Translations under genes and position numbers: made by a program
The notes under the pieces: model-generated
The model's database searches: none
Told to the model about the DNA's origin: nothing
Seen by the model: only the letters and a program-made list of their open reading frames with translations
DNA from: Butyrivibrio sp.
Lineage (GTDB): Bacteria > Bacillota > Clostridia > Lachnospirales > Lachnospiraceae
Direction: 5' to 3'
Assembly: GCA_015056575.1 (NCBI GenBank)
Contig: SVGA01000001.1
Span: 186,001-250,000 of the forward strand
Length of the DNA: 64,000 bases
Part shown: piece by piece, positions 8,785-19,900 of the stretch
Position numbering within the stretch: position 1 is the stretch's first letter
Layout of the letters: each line of letters opens with the position of its first letter

Positions 8785-9624
8785 ATGAGCAAACCTATCC
8801 TTTGCATAGGAAGTTATGCCAAAACACCATATCATATTGAGAAGATCGGCAGAAACGTATACTGCATAGAGGAACTGTGTTACTGCATCGTAAAAAATGC
8901 ATTTCTTCTGGATGAGGAGAGCTTTGGAAAGGATCTTTTTGACTGGATAGAGTACGAGTGCTCTCTTGTGAAGCTGTCGGATGAGCTCAGAAGTATGGCT
9001 GCCAAGAGATGTTCCATGGCTTCCCTGGCAGGAACCATCCTGGATTATGTTGGCTACAACACCAGAAGGGAAGTGGACAGGACAGAGGAGATCCTTCGGG
9101 AGAATGCCGGCATGGATATCTACAAGAAGAAGCTGGCAAGGGCGGATTTCCTTATGAAGAACGGCAGGTACAACATGGCCTTCAGGGAGTATGAGTTCCT
9201 GCTTGCCAATACCCCGGACATAGACAGGCAGCTTCGGGGCAGGATCGAGCACAACGAGGGAGTTATGTACGCAAGGCTCTTCCTTTTCGGCAAGGCGGCG
9301 GATATGTTTCTTAAGGCCTATGAGGACTGGGGCAAAAGAGAATCCTATCTCCAGTATCTGTCTGCAGTCAGAATGAACCTTTCCAATAAGGAATATATTT
9401 CTTTTATCGCCGACAATGACGAAGCCTATGAAGCTTCAATGGAAATAGAAAAGAGAATGAATGAAGCTGAGCAGCTCTATGCTGCCAGTGACGATAATCA
9501 CGTGATAGGAACACTGTCCGTTATCAAGGCGGAGGGTAAGATGCACGAGTATTACGACCGCATCGGTCAGATAACGGATGACCTGAAGGCTGAGTACAGG
9601 GAACTTGTAAAGGACAAGAAGTGA
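8785..9624 (+). CDS. Helical-repeat (TPR-like) protein of unknown function
   Basis: This 279-aa protein is cytoplasmic and mostly alpha-helical. The N-terminal ~50 residues contain a short strand and a Cys-rich stretch (YCIEELCYCIVKNAF). Residues about 115-190 form TPR-like helix pairs (RADFLMKNGRYNMAFREYEF, then a second pair with MYARLFLFGKAADMFLKAYE). The C-terminal third is charged and probably coiled. The ATG follows AATGGAGATACCTG, and the stop is one base before the next ATG, so it is co-translated with the downstream membrane protein. I do not recognise a named family; it belongs with the cassette by position. Confidence 0.7.
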   Translation: MSKPILCIGSYAKTPYHIEKIGRNVYCIEELCYCIVKNAFLLDEESFGKDLFDWIEYECSLVKLSDELRSMAAKRCSMASLAGTILDYVGYNTRREVDRTEEILRENAGMDIYKKKLARADFLMKNGRYNMAFREYEFLLANTPDIDRQLRGRIEHNEGVMYARLFLFGKAADMFLKAYEDWGKRESYLQYLSAVRMNLSNKEYISFIADNDEAYEASMEIEKRMNEAEQLYAASDDNHVIGTLSVIKAEGKMHEYYDRIGQITDDLKAEYRELVKDKK

Positions 9625-9625
9625 T

Positions 9626-10819
9626 ATGGGATTATTGGATGTCTTTACCGGCAAAACAAAAGAAGAGGATTGGGCGAAGCAGTCTGAGCTCCAGAACTGG
9701 AATGACATTGTTTATACCAGGAAGGCTCTGGACATGGATGATCCCGTTCAGAGAAGAGAGTATATAAACAGCTGTCTTCAGCAGATGCAGGAAGCTTCAA
9801 GAGAGCTTGATGCCCTGGAGCTTGAGTACAATGATGTCACCAGTCACTTAAGGGACATGGAGGAGATCGATGCCCTGCCCCCTGAGCAGAGAGCGGAGAT
9901 CAACGACTGTGCCATGAAGATCCTGGAGTCCCAGGAACAGCAGGAGAAGTTTGCAAGGCGAAAGAGCCGTATGACCGATGCAGAGTTTGAGCATATGGAC
10001 AGGCTTCAGTCCGCTGCCAGAGAAGGGGCAGGAAAGCTTCATGAGGCAGAGGAATATCAGAAGAAGATAAGGAACGACTTGAAGCGCCTGGACGGCGAAC
10101 ACGAGGCTTATATTTATCGCGAGGAAGAGCTTTACAGTACCATTGAGAATACCAAAAGACTTATGATCGCCATCTCCGTATCACTGGTGGTCATCATGAT
10201 ATTTCTTTTGTTCCTGCAGTACGGCCTTTCTCTTAACGTTATCTATGGTTATATGATCACTATCCTTCTGGCGGCAGTGGGCATAACCATTCTGTACTTC
10301 CACAACACCAATGCGGTTGTGGAGCTAAAAAGTGTTGGAAAGTCCATTTCCAGACTTATCATGCTTCAGAATTCCGTTAAGATCCGATACGTCAACAACA
10401 CCAATCTCATAGATTACCTGTGCCTTAAGTACAGAGTCAACAGTTCAAAAGAGCTGTCTGATCTCTACGACAGATATCTCAAGGAAAGGGAAGAACGCGA
10501 GAAGTTTGAGGATGCCAGAAAGCTCCTTGATACCAATGAAAAAGACCTCGTTTACATGCTTCGGCACTTCCGTGTAAGAGACCCGGAGATATGGATACAT
10601 CAGGCCGAGGCTCTTGTAAACCACAACGAAGAAGTGGAGATCAGGCACAGCCTCAATGTTCAAAGACAGTCTCTTAGAAAGCGCATGGAATACAACCGTG
10701 ATGTGGTGGCGGGCAATGCAAAGAGGGAGATCGAAGATACGGCTCGTCAGTACCCTAAGTACACCCAGGAGATTCTGGATATGGTATCCCGCTATGAGGA
10801 GAAATACCCGGAAGCATAA
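9626..10819 (+). CDS. Two-TM coiled-coil protein of unknown function
   Basis: The 397-aa product has long charged coiled coils on both sides of a central hairpin of two membrane helices (about residues 180-200, AISVSLVVIMIFLLFLQYG, and 207-228). Both flanking coiled-coil arms should therefore face the cytoplasm. No signal peptide or enzymatic motif is visible. It closes the cassette begun at 3864 and could tether the actin-like and repeat proteins to the membrane; this is inference. The following gene starts 130 bp later and may be a separate unit. Confidence 0.7.
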   Translation: MGLLDVFTGKTKEEDWAKQSELQNWNDIVYTRKALDMDDPVQRREYINSCLQQMQEASRELDALELEYNDVTSHLRDMEEIDALPPEQRAEINDCAMKILESQEQQEKFARRKSRMTDAEFEHMDRLQSAAREGAGKLHEAEEYQKKIRNDLKRLDGEHEAYIYREEELYSTIENTKRLMIAISVSLVVIMIFLLFLQYGLSLNVIYGYMITILLAAVGITILYFHNTNAVVELKSVGKSISRLIMLQNSVKIRYVNNTNLIDYLCLKYRVNSSKELSDLYDRYLKEREEREKFEDARKLLDTNEKDLVYMLRHFRVRDPEIWIHQAEALVNHNEEVEIRHSLNVQRQSLRKRMEYNRDVVAGNAKREIEDTARQYPKYTQEILDMVSRYEEKYPEA

Positions 10820-10949
10820 AACCGGCCGGATCCTGGCTCCTATTAATAAACAATATACAAAATTAAATTTGTCTAAAATACGTTGAATCCCATATGTGGC
10901 AGAGCTACAATTACAATAGTGCTATTACGTGCAAGGGAGGCGAATTCTT

Positions 10950-13256
10950 TTGATCAGAACAGCCTTTATTATCATATTCGCTACACTGATAGTCACATTA
11001 TTGGTATGTGCCTTTATTTCAGTACGTTCAGACAAGCCCATTGGAAAACAGGTGCATTTCTTTTGTCTCTCTCTTATTCCGCCGGTTCTTGGCAACATGA
11101 TCATCATTGGAGCCACTACTGAGAGTGTTGCCCTTGTGGGGTGCTATATCTACTACATCGGCATGGATCTTATCATGTTCAGCTTTATAAAATTCACCAA
11201 TGAGTATTGTCGCATAAGGGATGAGCACAGCAGCGGCCGGGACAGTGTGCCCGCCTGGATCAACTGGTTTCTTCTTGCAGACGTTCTGCAGCTTCTTATC
11301 AATATCTTTACGGGGCATGCCTTTTTCCTTCAGGAGATAGAAGCCTACGGCAAGCCCTATTTCATCATGAATCCCCGTGCAGGACAGACCTTCCACAGAA
11401 TAGTGTGTTACTTCGCCCTGTTTATGATAATGATCGTCTTTATCACAAGGACCATCAAGGTTCATCGGCTCTACAAAGAGCGCTACATCGTGATCCTTGT
11501 CAGCCTCATAATCGGTACCCTGTGGCAGACATTCTATATCTTTTCCCAAACTCCCATAGACAGATCCATGGTGGGCTTTGCAGTATTTGGACTTCTGATC
11601 TTCTATTTCTCGATCTATTACAGGCCTCTTCGCCTCCTGGACAAAATGCTTGCGGATATCGTGTCCGACACCAAGGTTGCGGTGCTTTTGTACGGACCCG
11701 AGGGAAGGTGCATATGGGTTAACCATCCGACAAAAGAGCTGACGAAGAACAGAAGCGAAGACTATGAGAGCATATCTCACGAATTCATGCAGATGTTCGG
11801 CGCGGTTAACGATCTGCCCGAAAGAACTGAGACGGAATACACAAAAGGACCTTACGGAAACGTCAAGCACTATATGGTTGCCAGGGGAGTATTCAGGGAC
11901 ACCTATGGGAAAAAGCTTGGATCCTATATCAGGGTTAGAGACATAACGGAAGAAAAGAACCGCATAGAGAGAGAATTGTTCGCAATGAACCACGACGCCA
12001 TTACAGGACTTTACAACAGGGAGTTCACCTTTAAAGAGATATCCGATCAGCTGTCGCAGCATGCTCTTAAGGATTACTACGTGGCAGTTATCAACATCAT
12101 AGATTTTAAGATGTTCAATGATGTTTACGGAAGAGATTTCGGCGATGCGGCACTTATTCAGGTGGCGGACTGGCTTAGAAAGTACTCGGATATCCACTGT
12201 ATCTATGGACGTATCTCCGGTGATACCTTTGGCTCGTGTCTTCCAAAGAACATGTTCATCAGCGATATTATAGAAGAAGATCTGTCGAAGTTTACGGTTA
12301 AGCTGGGTGATACCGAGCAGCATCTTGTTATACACATCGGCTTTTGTGAAATAGAGGATGATGACACGGATGTGACTGTTTTGTACGACAGAGCATACAT
12401 GGCGCTTGATTCCATAAGGGATAATTACAAGAAACATGTGGCCTTTTTTGACAAGGCCATAAGAGACAGGATGGTCTGGAACCAGGAGCTCTCATCGTCC
12501 CTTGGCCCGGCAATAGAGCAAAACGAGATACTTCCTTATCTGCAGCCAATAGTCGACAACAGCGGACGGATCGTGGGAGCCGAGGCTCTGGCAAGATGGA
12601 TCCACCCCGAGCACGGATTTATGCCTCCGGCTGATTTTATTCCTCTTTTTGAAGAGAACGGAATGATCGTTGACCTTGATAAGCATATATGGAAGTCAGC
12701 CTGCAGGATACTTGCGGATTGGGAAAAGAAATATCCCGGGCTTTTCATCTCCATAAATGTGTCACCCAAGGACTTTTATGTTACAGACGCCTTTGCCGAT
12801 ATTACAGGTATAGTATCCGAATACTCCGTAGATCCCGGAAAGCTGCGTATCGAGGTAACCGAGAGCAGCATGATGAGGGACACCGATGACAAAATGAAGG
12901 TTCTTGAGGATTTTCGGAAAAAAGGCTTCATAGTGGAGATGGACGATTTCGGCAGCGGCTATTCATCTCTTAATATGTTAAAAGACATGCCGGTTGACGT
13001 GCTTAAGATCGATATGAAGTTCCTTGGAAAGGGAAGCGATGAGAACAAAGCCAACATCGTGGTCAAGAATGTCATAAGACTTACGGAAGATCTTGGAATA
13101 ATTTCCCTTACAGAGGGAGTTGAGACCCGTGAGCAATTCGATACACTTAATAAGCTGGGCTGCAATCTGTTTCAGGGCTATTACTTCTCAAAACCGGTTC
13201 CCGTGGTGGAATTTGAAGCTCTGCTGGAAAAACAGTATGCTGATAACAAAAAATGA
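10950..13256 (+). CDS. 7TM-PAS-GGDEF(degenerate)-EAL cyclic-di-GMP phosphodiesterase candidate
   Basis: I place the start at TTG 10950, which has GGGAGG (10935-10940) nine bases upstream, not the in-frame GTG at 10929 that lacks a site. The 768-aa protein has about seven N-terminal membrane helices (residues 1-230), a PAS-like segment (about 235-340), a GGDEF domain (about 345-500) and an EAL domain (about 510-760). The GGDEF signature is degraded to RISGDTFGS, so cyclase activity is unlikely. EAL motifs look intact: AEALARW, NVSPKDF, EVTESS, DDFGSGYSS, LKIDMKF and TEGVET. It should therefore hydrolyse c-di-GMP, with the degenerate GGDEF possibly sensing GTP. It could set surface or motility output. 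Confidence 0.88.
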   Translation: MIRTAFIIIFATLIVTLLVCAFISVRSDKPIGKQVHFFCLSLIPPVLGNMIIIGATTESVALVGCYIYYIGMDLIMFSFIKFTNEYCRIRDEHSSGRDSVPAWINWFLLADVLQLLINIFTGHAFFLQEIEAYGKPYFIMNPRAGQTFHRIVCYFALFMIMIVFITRTIKVHRLYKERYIVILVSLIIGTLWQTFYIFSQTPIDRSMVGFAVFGLLIFYFSIYYRPLRLLDKMLADIVSDTKVAVLLYGPEGRCIWVNHPTKELTKNRSEDYESISHEFMQMFGAVNDLPERTETEYTKGPYGNVKHYMVARGVFRDTYGKKLGSYIRVRDITEEKNRIERELFAMNHDAITGLYNREFTFKEISDQLSQHALKDYYVAVINIIDFKMFNDVYGRDFGDAALIQVADWLRKYSDIHCIYGRISGDTFGSCLPKNMFISDIIEEDLSKFTVKLGDTEQHLVIHIGFCEIEDDDTDVTVLYDRAYMALDSIRDNYKKHVAFFDKAIRDRMVWNQELSSSLGPAIEQNEILPYLQPIVDNSGRIVGAEALARWIHPEHGFMPPADFIPLFEENGMIVDLDKHIWKSACRILADWEKKYPGLFISINVSPKDFYVTDAFADITGIVSEYSVDPGKLRIEVTESSMMRDTDDKMKVLEDFRKKGFIVEMDDFGSGYSSLNMLKDMPVDVLKIDMKFLGKGSDENKANIVVKNVIRLTEDLGIISLTEGVETREQFDTLNKLGCNLFQGYYFSKPVPVVEFEALLEKQYADNKK

Positions 13257-13277
13257 CAAGGGGCGGATCTGGACCGG

Positions 13278-13562
13278 TTATCGGGAGTTAAGATCATCAG
13301 AGACTTTACTGGCAGCTGATATTCTAAGAAAATAATTCATAAGACGTTTCTCACGACCGGAGAGCTGATGGTAGTAGATCAGTTCCCGGTCTTCTATTGT
13401 GACCCAGCGGTTAAGTTCCCTGGGAGACATGTCAGAGCACTTTTTCAGAAAATCATTGTATATAGTATCGAGACGATCCTCTATGTCTTCGTCTGACAGG
13501 ACATATTCTGCGGATTTTATGTCCTTGTTTTCCAAAGCCCTCCATTTTCGATGGTAAGTCAA
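13278..13562 (-). CDS. Small hypothetical protein, convergent to the EAL gene
   Basis: The reading frame encodes up to 94 residues and is highly charged with no membrane segment (for example PRELNRWVTIEDRELIYYHQ). There is no ATG near the 5' end. TTG 13562 lacks a Shine-Dalgarno, whereas the in-frame TTG at 13535 has GGAGGG just upstream, giving an 85-aa protein; I favour 13535. It ends 21 bp from the stop of the convergent EAL gene. Family unknown. Codon use looks coding-like, but with a non-ATG start and no neighbours in an operon I hold it at moderate confidence. Confidence 0.5.
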   Translation of the reverse strand: MTYHRKWRALENKDIKSAEYVLSDEDIEDRLDTIYNDFLKKCSDMSPRELNRWVTIEDRELIYYHQLSGREKRLMNYFLRISAASKVSDDLNSR

Positions 13563-13783
13563 AAATTATTATTAGCATAATACAGTAAGTAGCAAGGCAA
13601 AAATAAAGTATATCAGCAGTATAATTAATCTTGCATATGATATTAAAGAAATCATTTTATTATATTTCAGGTCACAATTATTAACTTCAAGAAGCTCTTA
13701 TAAATAAACGAAATTCAATTAATAAAAAATCATAAACTATCCCTAAACTACAAATAAAATATAGTTAAAATATCAAAAGCGTG
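13563..13783. other. AT-rich gene-free stretch upstream of the giant secreted protein
   Basis: About 220 bp of A/T runs with no plausible coding frame, RNA gene or repeat that I can see. It separates the small minus-strand gene from the promoter at 13784. Confidence 0.5.
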
Positions 13784-13860
13784 TTGTTTGATATTCTAAA
13801 TATCGTATAATTAATTCAGTCGCCGCTTTTAGGGGTGGGAGAATAATTCAATCTAAAAGC
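13784..13860 (+). promoter_or_regulatory. Sigma-A-type promoter and 5' leader hairpin of the giant secreted protein
   Basis: TTGTTT (13784-13789), a 16-bp spacer and TATAAT (13806-13811) form a good vegetative promoter. The leader is ~135 nt and contains an 8-bp stem GCTTTTAG (13825-13832) / CTAAAAGC (13853-13860) around a G-rich loop. I could not match it to a known riboswitch class. Confidence 0.6.
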
Positions 13861-13953
13861 AGCAAGGAAGGACTTATTTCACTATTATTCATCGCTTTCA
13901 TACGGCAAGGAGGCCGGTGAAAAGAAAAATGTGTTGTGAAAGGAGAGTTTTTT

Positions 13954-16900
13954 ATGAGAAAGAAACTGTTTGGAAGACTGCTCAGCATAGTTCTTTCAGC
14001 AACTCTGGCATTCACTCCATCTATGACCGCGTTTGCGGGAGAAGTGGGTGAATTGCCTGAACAGCCGGAAGAGACTATAGAGCAGACTGAAGAGGGAGAA
14101 TCTCTTGAGGTGAAGTCTGAAGAGGAAGTTCCTTCAGTTCCGGAAGAGACTCCTACGTCGGCAGAGGATGAGACTCCTGCGCCGGAAGCAGAGGAACCTG
14201 CGGAAGAGACTCCTGTAGAAGAGGAGGTTTCTGAGGAGGTAGAGGAAGCTTCAGAAATTCTTTCTGTAGAAGAGGAGTCAGAACTTCTGACTGCACAAGA
14301 GTCTGATCTTCCATCAGCAGAAGAGATTAGAGATGCAATTTCTGTTGCGACTCTCTATGACAAGGCAGAAAAAGTTAATCCTGTTATAGAAGGCTACGGT
14401 GTGGACGTAGAAGTTACAGGTGCTAAGGAAATTACTGCAACGATCCATGGTAATAATCTTAAGAAGCATACGATTGGAGATGGTCAGCAGGCATATTTGT
14501 TAGGCCTTGCCATTAACAGAGCAGCATTAGCTAAAGACGGATATTCAGTTAAGTTTTATGAAGGATGGAATGCTCCAACAGAAAATTCGGAATATTCTGA
14601 GTATGACGAAGAAGGCTGTGAAGATACTGTTAATTATCCTTTCTATTACGGAAAGTTACAGCCTAAGGATAATAAGATTCCCACATTCTATGTTGGAATC
14701 AGATATTATGTCGGCGATGATATAGCAAAAACATATGTTATCACGATTGAGAACGATGTAACTTTGGCCAGCACAATTGAAGTGCCCACAAACATCATTG
14801 CTGCAACACTTCATGATACAGATGATAAGAATATAGTTGGCGATGGTGATATTTGTAAGAATTACGGTATCGGAGAGGTTACAAAGTCCGGAACTACGAT
14901 CACTGTCCCGGTTACAGCAAATGAGCTGAAACTTCACAAGGCAGGTGACGATGCCGGATATGGCTACTGGGTTGGCTTTGGTATTCCAAGGATTAGCGAA
15001 AACATAACTCAGGAATACGAGCAGTCATACGTTGCTAAAGAAGAGCATACCTTTAAAGCTGAATTGGATAATACAATGACAGTTGGAGAAGGTAGTGCTG
15101 CTGTAACATATGACACCGTATACTTCAACGCAAATGACCCTCGCCTTGTTGACAAAAAAGGATACGTATATGTTAAGTATACAAATTCTGTTAATGACGA
15201 GACTGTTATCTACACCTATGTGTTTGATATGTCAGGTGTGACTATTGATGAGGATCTTCCTGAAGCACAGACAAATCTTATTGCAGCTAAGCTTCACGAT
15301 GAGACAACAGGCAGTGACTTTATTGCCGATGATGAGCTTTATGATGCTAATTCTTATGCACTTGGTCAATCTGTTGTGACTGAGAATACTATAAGAGTTC
15401 CTGTGACCATCACAGGCCTTAAGCAGCATAAGGCAGGAGGCGCAGGTCAGGGATACTGGATAGGCTTTGGGATCCCCAGAGTTGCTGACCACAAGACTGA
15501 GTTCAAGCAGGCATATAATAAGGCAGAGATTGAGAGTAAATCATTTGGACCTGAGCTAGACAATACAATGACTGAAGGAACAGGCGAAAGCGCTGTTACT
15601 TATGATACTGTATATTTCAATGCGGCAGACCCAAGACTTGTGGATTCCGTAGGATATGTACTGGTAAAGTATTGGGATAAAAAAGAGAAGAACTCTGTAG
15701 TATATACTTATGAGTTTGATATGTCAGGCGTCCAGATGAACAACGGACTGCCGGAATTAACAGCAGATGTTGTATCTGCCCCCATAGTTGACAAGGCTGC
15801 AAAACCTAAAACTGATCTTTATACGGAAGGTACATATCAGGTAGGCCCTGGTGTTTTAGGCGAAGACGGTAAGACTGTAACAGTTCCCATTTCCGTAAAG
15901 GGACTTGTTGAGCATGATTCAGATGCTCCTGCCCCATATAAAACAGGGTATTGGGTTGGATTTGGTATACCTAAGCAAACCGGTGTAACTACATACTATA
16001 AGCAGTCCTATACAAAGATTGCTGATCCTTCAAATATAAGTTGGACTGATACGAGCCTTGACAGCACAGTAACTGTGAATAATAAGACTTATGACACAGT
16101 ATATTTTAATGCTAACGGAACAGGTGATAAGGCTCTCGTAGATAAGACCGGTTACGTTTACGTTAAGTACACAGCTCCCAGAGGAGACGAAGTTATCTAC
16201 ACTTATGTAGTAGATATGGGCGGCGTTGAGCTTAGCGGTATGCCTACGATTGCACAGGCAACAGGAGTAGTTGCTCCAACTCTTGAGGATCATCCTACAG
16301 AAGGCTTTGATAAGATTACTAACCTTTATACAGAGTATGGAATAGACGAAGTTACAGGTTCTAACGGCAATTACACTGTTACTGTAACTGCAACCGATCT
16401 TCGTGCTCATATGAATGGTCAGGGTACAAATGGATACTGGGTTGGCACAGGATTTTATTGGCCAAAGGGAACTGCTAATAACAGTAATGTTACAACCAAG
16501 TATTACATGAACTACACAACACCGGCTACAGGTTCAACAGAGTTTAGGGAAATCGAAGCTGGTGAGGATCCTTATGTGGATCCGAAAGATGGAACTTCAT
16601 ATCTGGCAATGTACTGGAATATGGCAGATAATCGCATGCCTGAGAATAAGAAGGTATATGCCGGTATTGAGTACATTAGCGGATCAACATCACAGAGATA
16701 CTACTACACAATTGATCTTTCAAATGTAACAACATTGAATGATTATCCTACTGTTGACCAGCTAGCAGCTATTCAGAAGGCTCCTATAGCTGATACAAGC
16801 GGAACTGATGTAATACCAGAAGGTGAGCTTTCTACAGGCTATAAAGCGGAGTACTTGGGAACAGGTACTTGGACTGATGTAGATGGAAAGAGCAATGAAG

Positions 16901-19900
16901 GACTTTATGTTTCTGTATCAGCCGATGATATTGTTAAGCACAAAGCCGGAGCAACAGGCGAGGCTGGTCTCGGCTACTGGGCAGGTATAGCTATTCCTGA
17001 GATTACAGGAGCAAATTATACTGTACAGTATGCACAGTCATATGGCTCATATGACGGATCAGGATTTGAGTGGAAAAATGACCTTGATAGTTATCTGACA
17101 GATAAGGACGGAAATATCACTCACAGAACAGTTTACTTCAATGCCGGAAGTAATAAATTTGTCTTCAGTGACTCAGGCAAAACAGGATATGTATATGTAA
17201 AATACACATCGAAACGTGATACAAGCGATTCCAAGATTTACAGATATGCAGTTGATTTATCCAGAGTTAAGTTCAATATTGCAAGTGATGTAAACAATAT
17301 CATTCCGGCAAAACTTCATGATAATGCAGAAGGTGGCTATAAGGATGATGCCCTGTTTACAAAGGATACTTACAATGTAACTACAAGCAGCGAACTTGAC
17401 GAGGTAAGCCCCAGCACAACACCTTACACAGTGCCAGTAAAGGTTACGGCCAAGGATCTTAAGCAGCACATGGCATCAGAAGGTGCAGGCTATGGTTTCT
17501 GGGTAGGAATAGGACTCCCTCAGTCTCTTAGAACAGATGCAAGTCAGACTGTACGATATGCTTATTCTACTACTTATCCGACAGGTCTGTTTTATGGTAA
17601 GTGGTTTGAAGGTGGTGATCTTGAATGGGCTGATTATAAAGACTTCTTTGATAGCGAGATTGCAAAGTATGATACAGTTTACATCAATGCTGAAAAGCTG
17701 GCCGGAACTACAGCAAAGAGATACGTTTCTGTAGTAGTCGCAGAAGGAGAAACAATATATAATGCAGATTCGGCAGCAGTCATTGTTTATGAACTTGACT
17801 TCAGCGAGATTACACTTTCAAAGACCGAGTACGATGTAGAAATTTCTGAGACTGCCAATAATATTGGAAAGCTCATCAAGGCAGGCACAACCGGCTCAGT
17901 TACGGTACGTGCTCATGTAACAAATACTGATGATGAAAAAATTGCCAAGGGTGTTCCTGTAAAATGGGTTTCAAGTGATAATAATATTGCAACTGTAGCA
18001 GGCGATGCGTCTACCGGTGCGGATGGTTATGCAACTGCAACAATTACATTTAATTCTATCAACAAGGCTGCAATAGTAAGCATCAGTGCAATAGCTGACA
18101 GCGCAAGTGCTGCATCTGTTAAGTACGAGCTTTACGAATTTGTAGAATCACCTGAGACAACACTTGACCTTGAACTTCCGGGAGAGACTGAGGCAGTTCT
18201 TTCACCTACATTTATTCTTCCTGTTGGTTCGGAATATGCCATCAGGTGGTCCAAGACATCAGATACACGTACAGATGATGGCAAGGCTACTGCTAAATTT
18301 GACAACGATGGTGTTGTATACGCGGTAAATAACGGAACAGCTAAATTTGCTCAGGCGATCATTGATCCCGAGAGCGGTTTGGTAGTTGATAAGATGGGAA
18401 GAACAGACAGAGAGTCCGGACTTCTTAAGACTGCAGATGATTACTATACAGTAAATGTTACAACAGCTCTTTCAAGTGCATGGATCGTTCAGAACAAGGA
18501 TGTATATGCAAATGAAGAAGATAGTTTTGATGTTTTTGGCATCAATTATTCACCTGAGACATTCGACCCCAACCATGCTACTGTATCATGGAGCAGCAGT
18601 AACAGATCTGTAGCGACTATAACAGCTGATGGTGTCATCCGAGGAATTAAGAAGGGTGCGACAACAATTCAGGCTACCATTACAGTTGGTGATAAAGTTT
18701 ACAAGGCTTCTTATGTACTCAGGGTAAAACCTGCAATAACAAGCATTAGTATTAAGAAGCAGGGAAGTGATGATGAACTTGAATATGTAAGTGTTAAGAA
18801 GGGCAATGTAGTCAAGCTCGTAGCTGATATAACTGCAGATGATGAGGATGCAGACTACAGTGTTACATGGTACTCAAGGAATCCTAGTATAGCGTCTGTG
18901 GCGCCTAATGGAACGGTTACAGGATTTGGACAGGGGAATACGGAAATTGTAGCTGTATCTGCTGATGGCAAAACTGATGAAATATATGTATATGTTTATG
19001 AGTACATCACTTCCATCAGTACTAATGTATCTAACCTTAACATGGCAGTTGGCGACAAAGTAGCTGTAAGTGCAGCAGTAACACCTGAAAACGCATACTA
19101 TTCTACTTACTGGACATCAAACAATAGTGAAGTGGTAGCTGTTGAATATGACAGTGTTTCAGAAACTTACTTTATTAGAGCAATTGCCAAGGGAAGTGCT
19201 CAGGTTACAGTAAAAGATACTGATTCCGGTCTTTCCGCAAGTATTAAAGTTACAGTCGGTGGTAAAGACACAGCGCTTACCGCAATTACACCGGTAACAA
19301 CAGATTATACATTATATGTAGGCAAGCAAGCTGACCTTGCATTTACTACAAAACCTGCAAATTACACAAATACAGTATTTAACTGGGCATCAAGTGATGA
19401 GTCAGTCGCTACTGTAACAAACGGAAAAGTTACAGCTATTTCAGAAGGTACAACCAAGATCACTGTAGAAGCATATAAGATGACCGGTGAGCTGAACGAA
19501 GATGGAACAAATAAGACAGAAGCTACAGGAATCAAGGCAACTTATGACGTTACAGTTAAGGCTGCACCTGTAGTTGAGTCAATCTCAATTGAGCCTAAGT
19601 CACTTACACTTCAGGCACCTGTAGCCGGTATTAAGGCAGGAGAGAGTGCAAGACTGATTGCAAAGACATATCCTGAGTACGCAACCGGAACAGTTACATG
19701 GGCATCAAGCGATCAGAATACGGTTTCTGTAACATCTGAAGGCGTAGTAACAGCACAGAAGTCAGGCACAGCAGTGATTTCGGCAACAAGTGGAACTGCT
19801 TCTCAGTCAATTGTTGTAACAGTAACTGATGAAATTGATGCGGCAGATCTTAATACAGGTCGCTACGCAGAAGGCGCTGCATGGATTGGTGCAATTGATG

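Noticed and set aside
11028..12437. 469-codon minus-strand frame inside the GGDEF-EAL gene
   Set aside because: It is entirely antisense to a gene with clear domains, has no ribosome site, and its product lacks family features.
13812..13953. Cyclic-di-GMP riboswitch in the leader of the giant secreted protein
   Set aside because: A G-rich hairpin is present, but I could not find the conserved class I or II core sequences.
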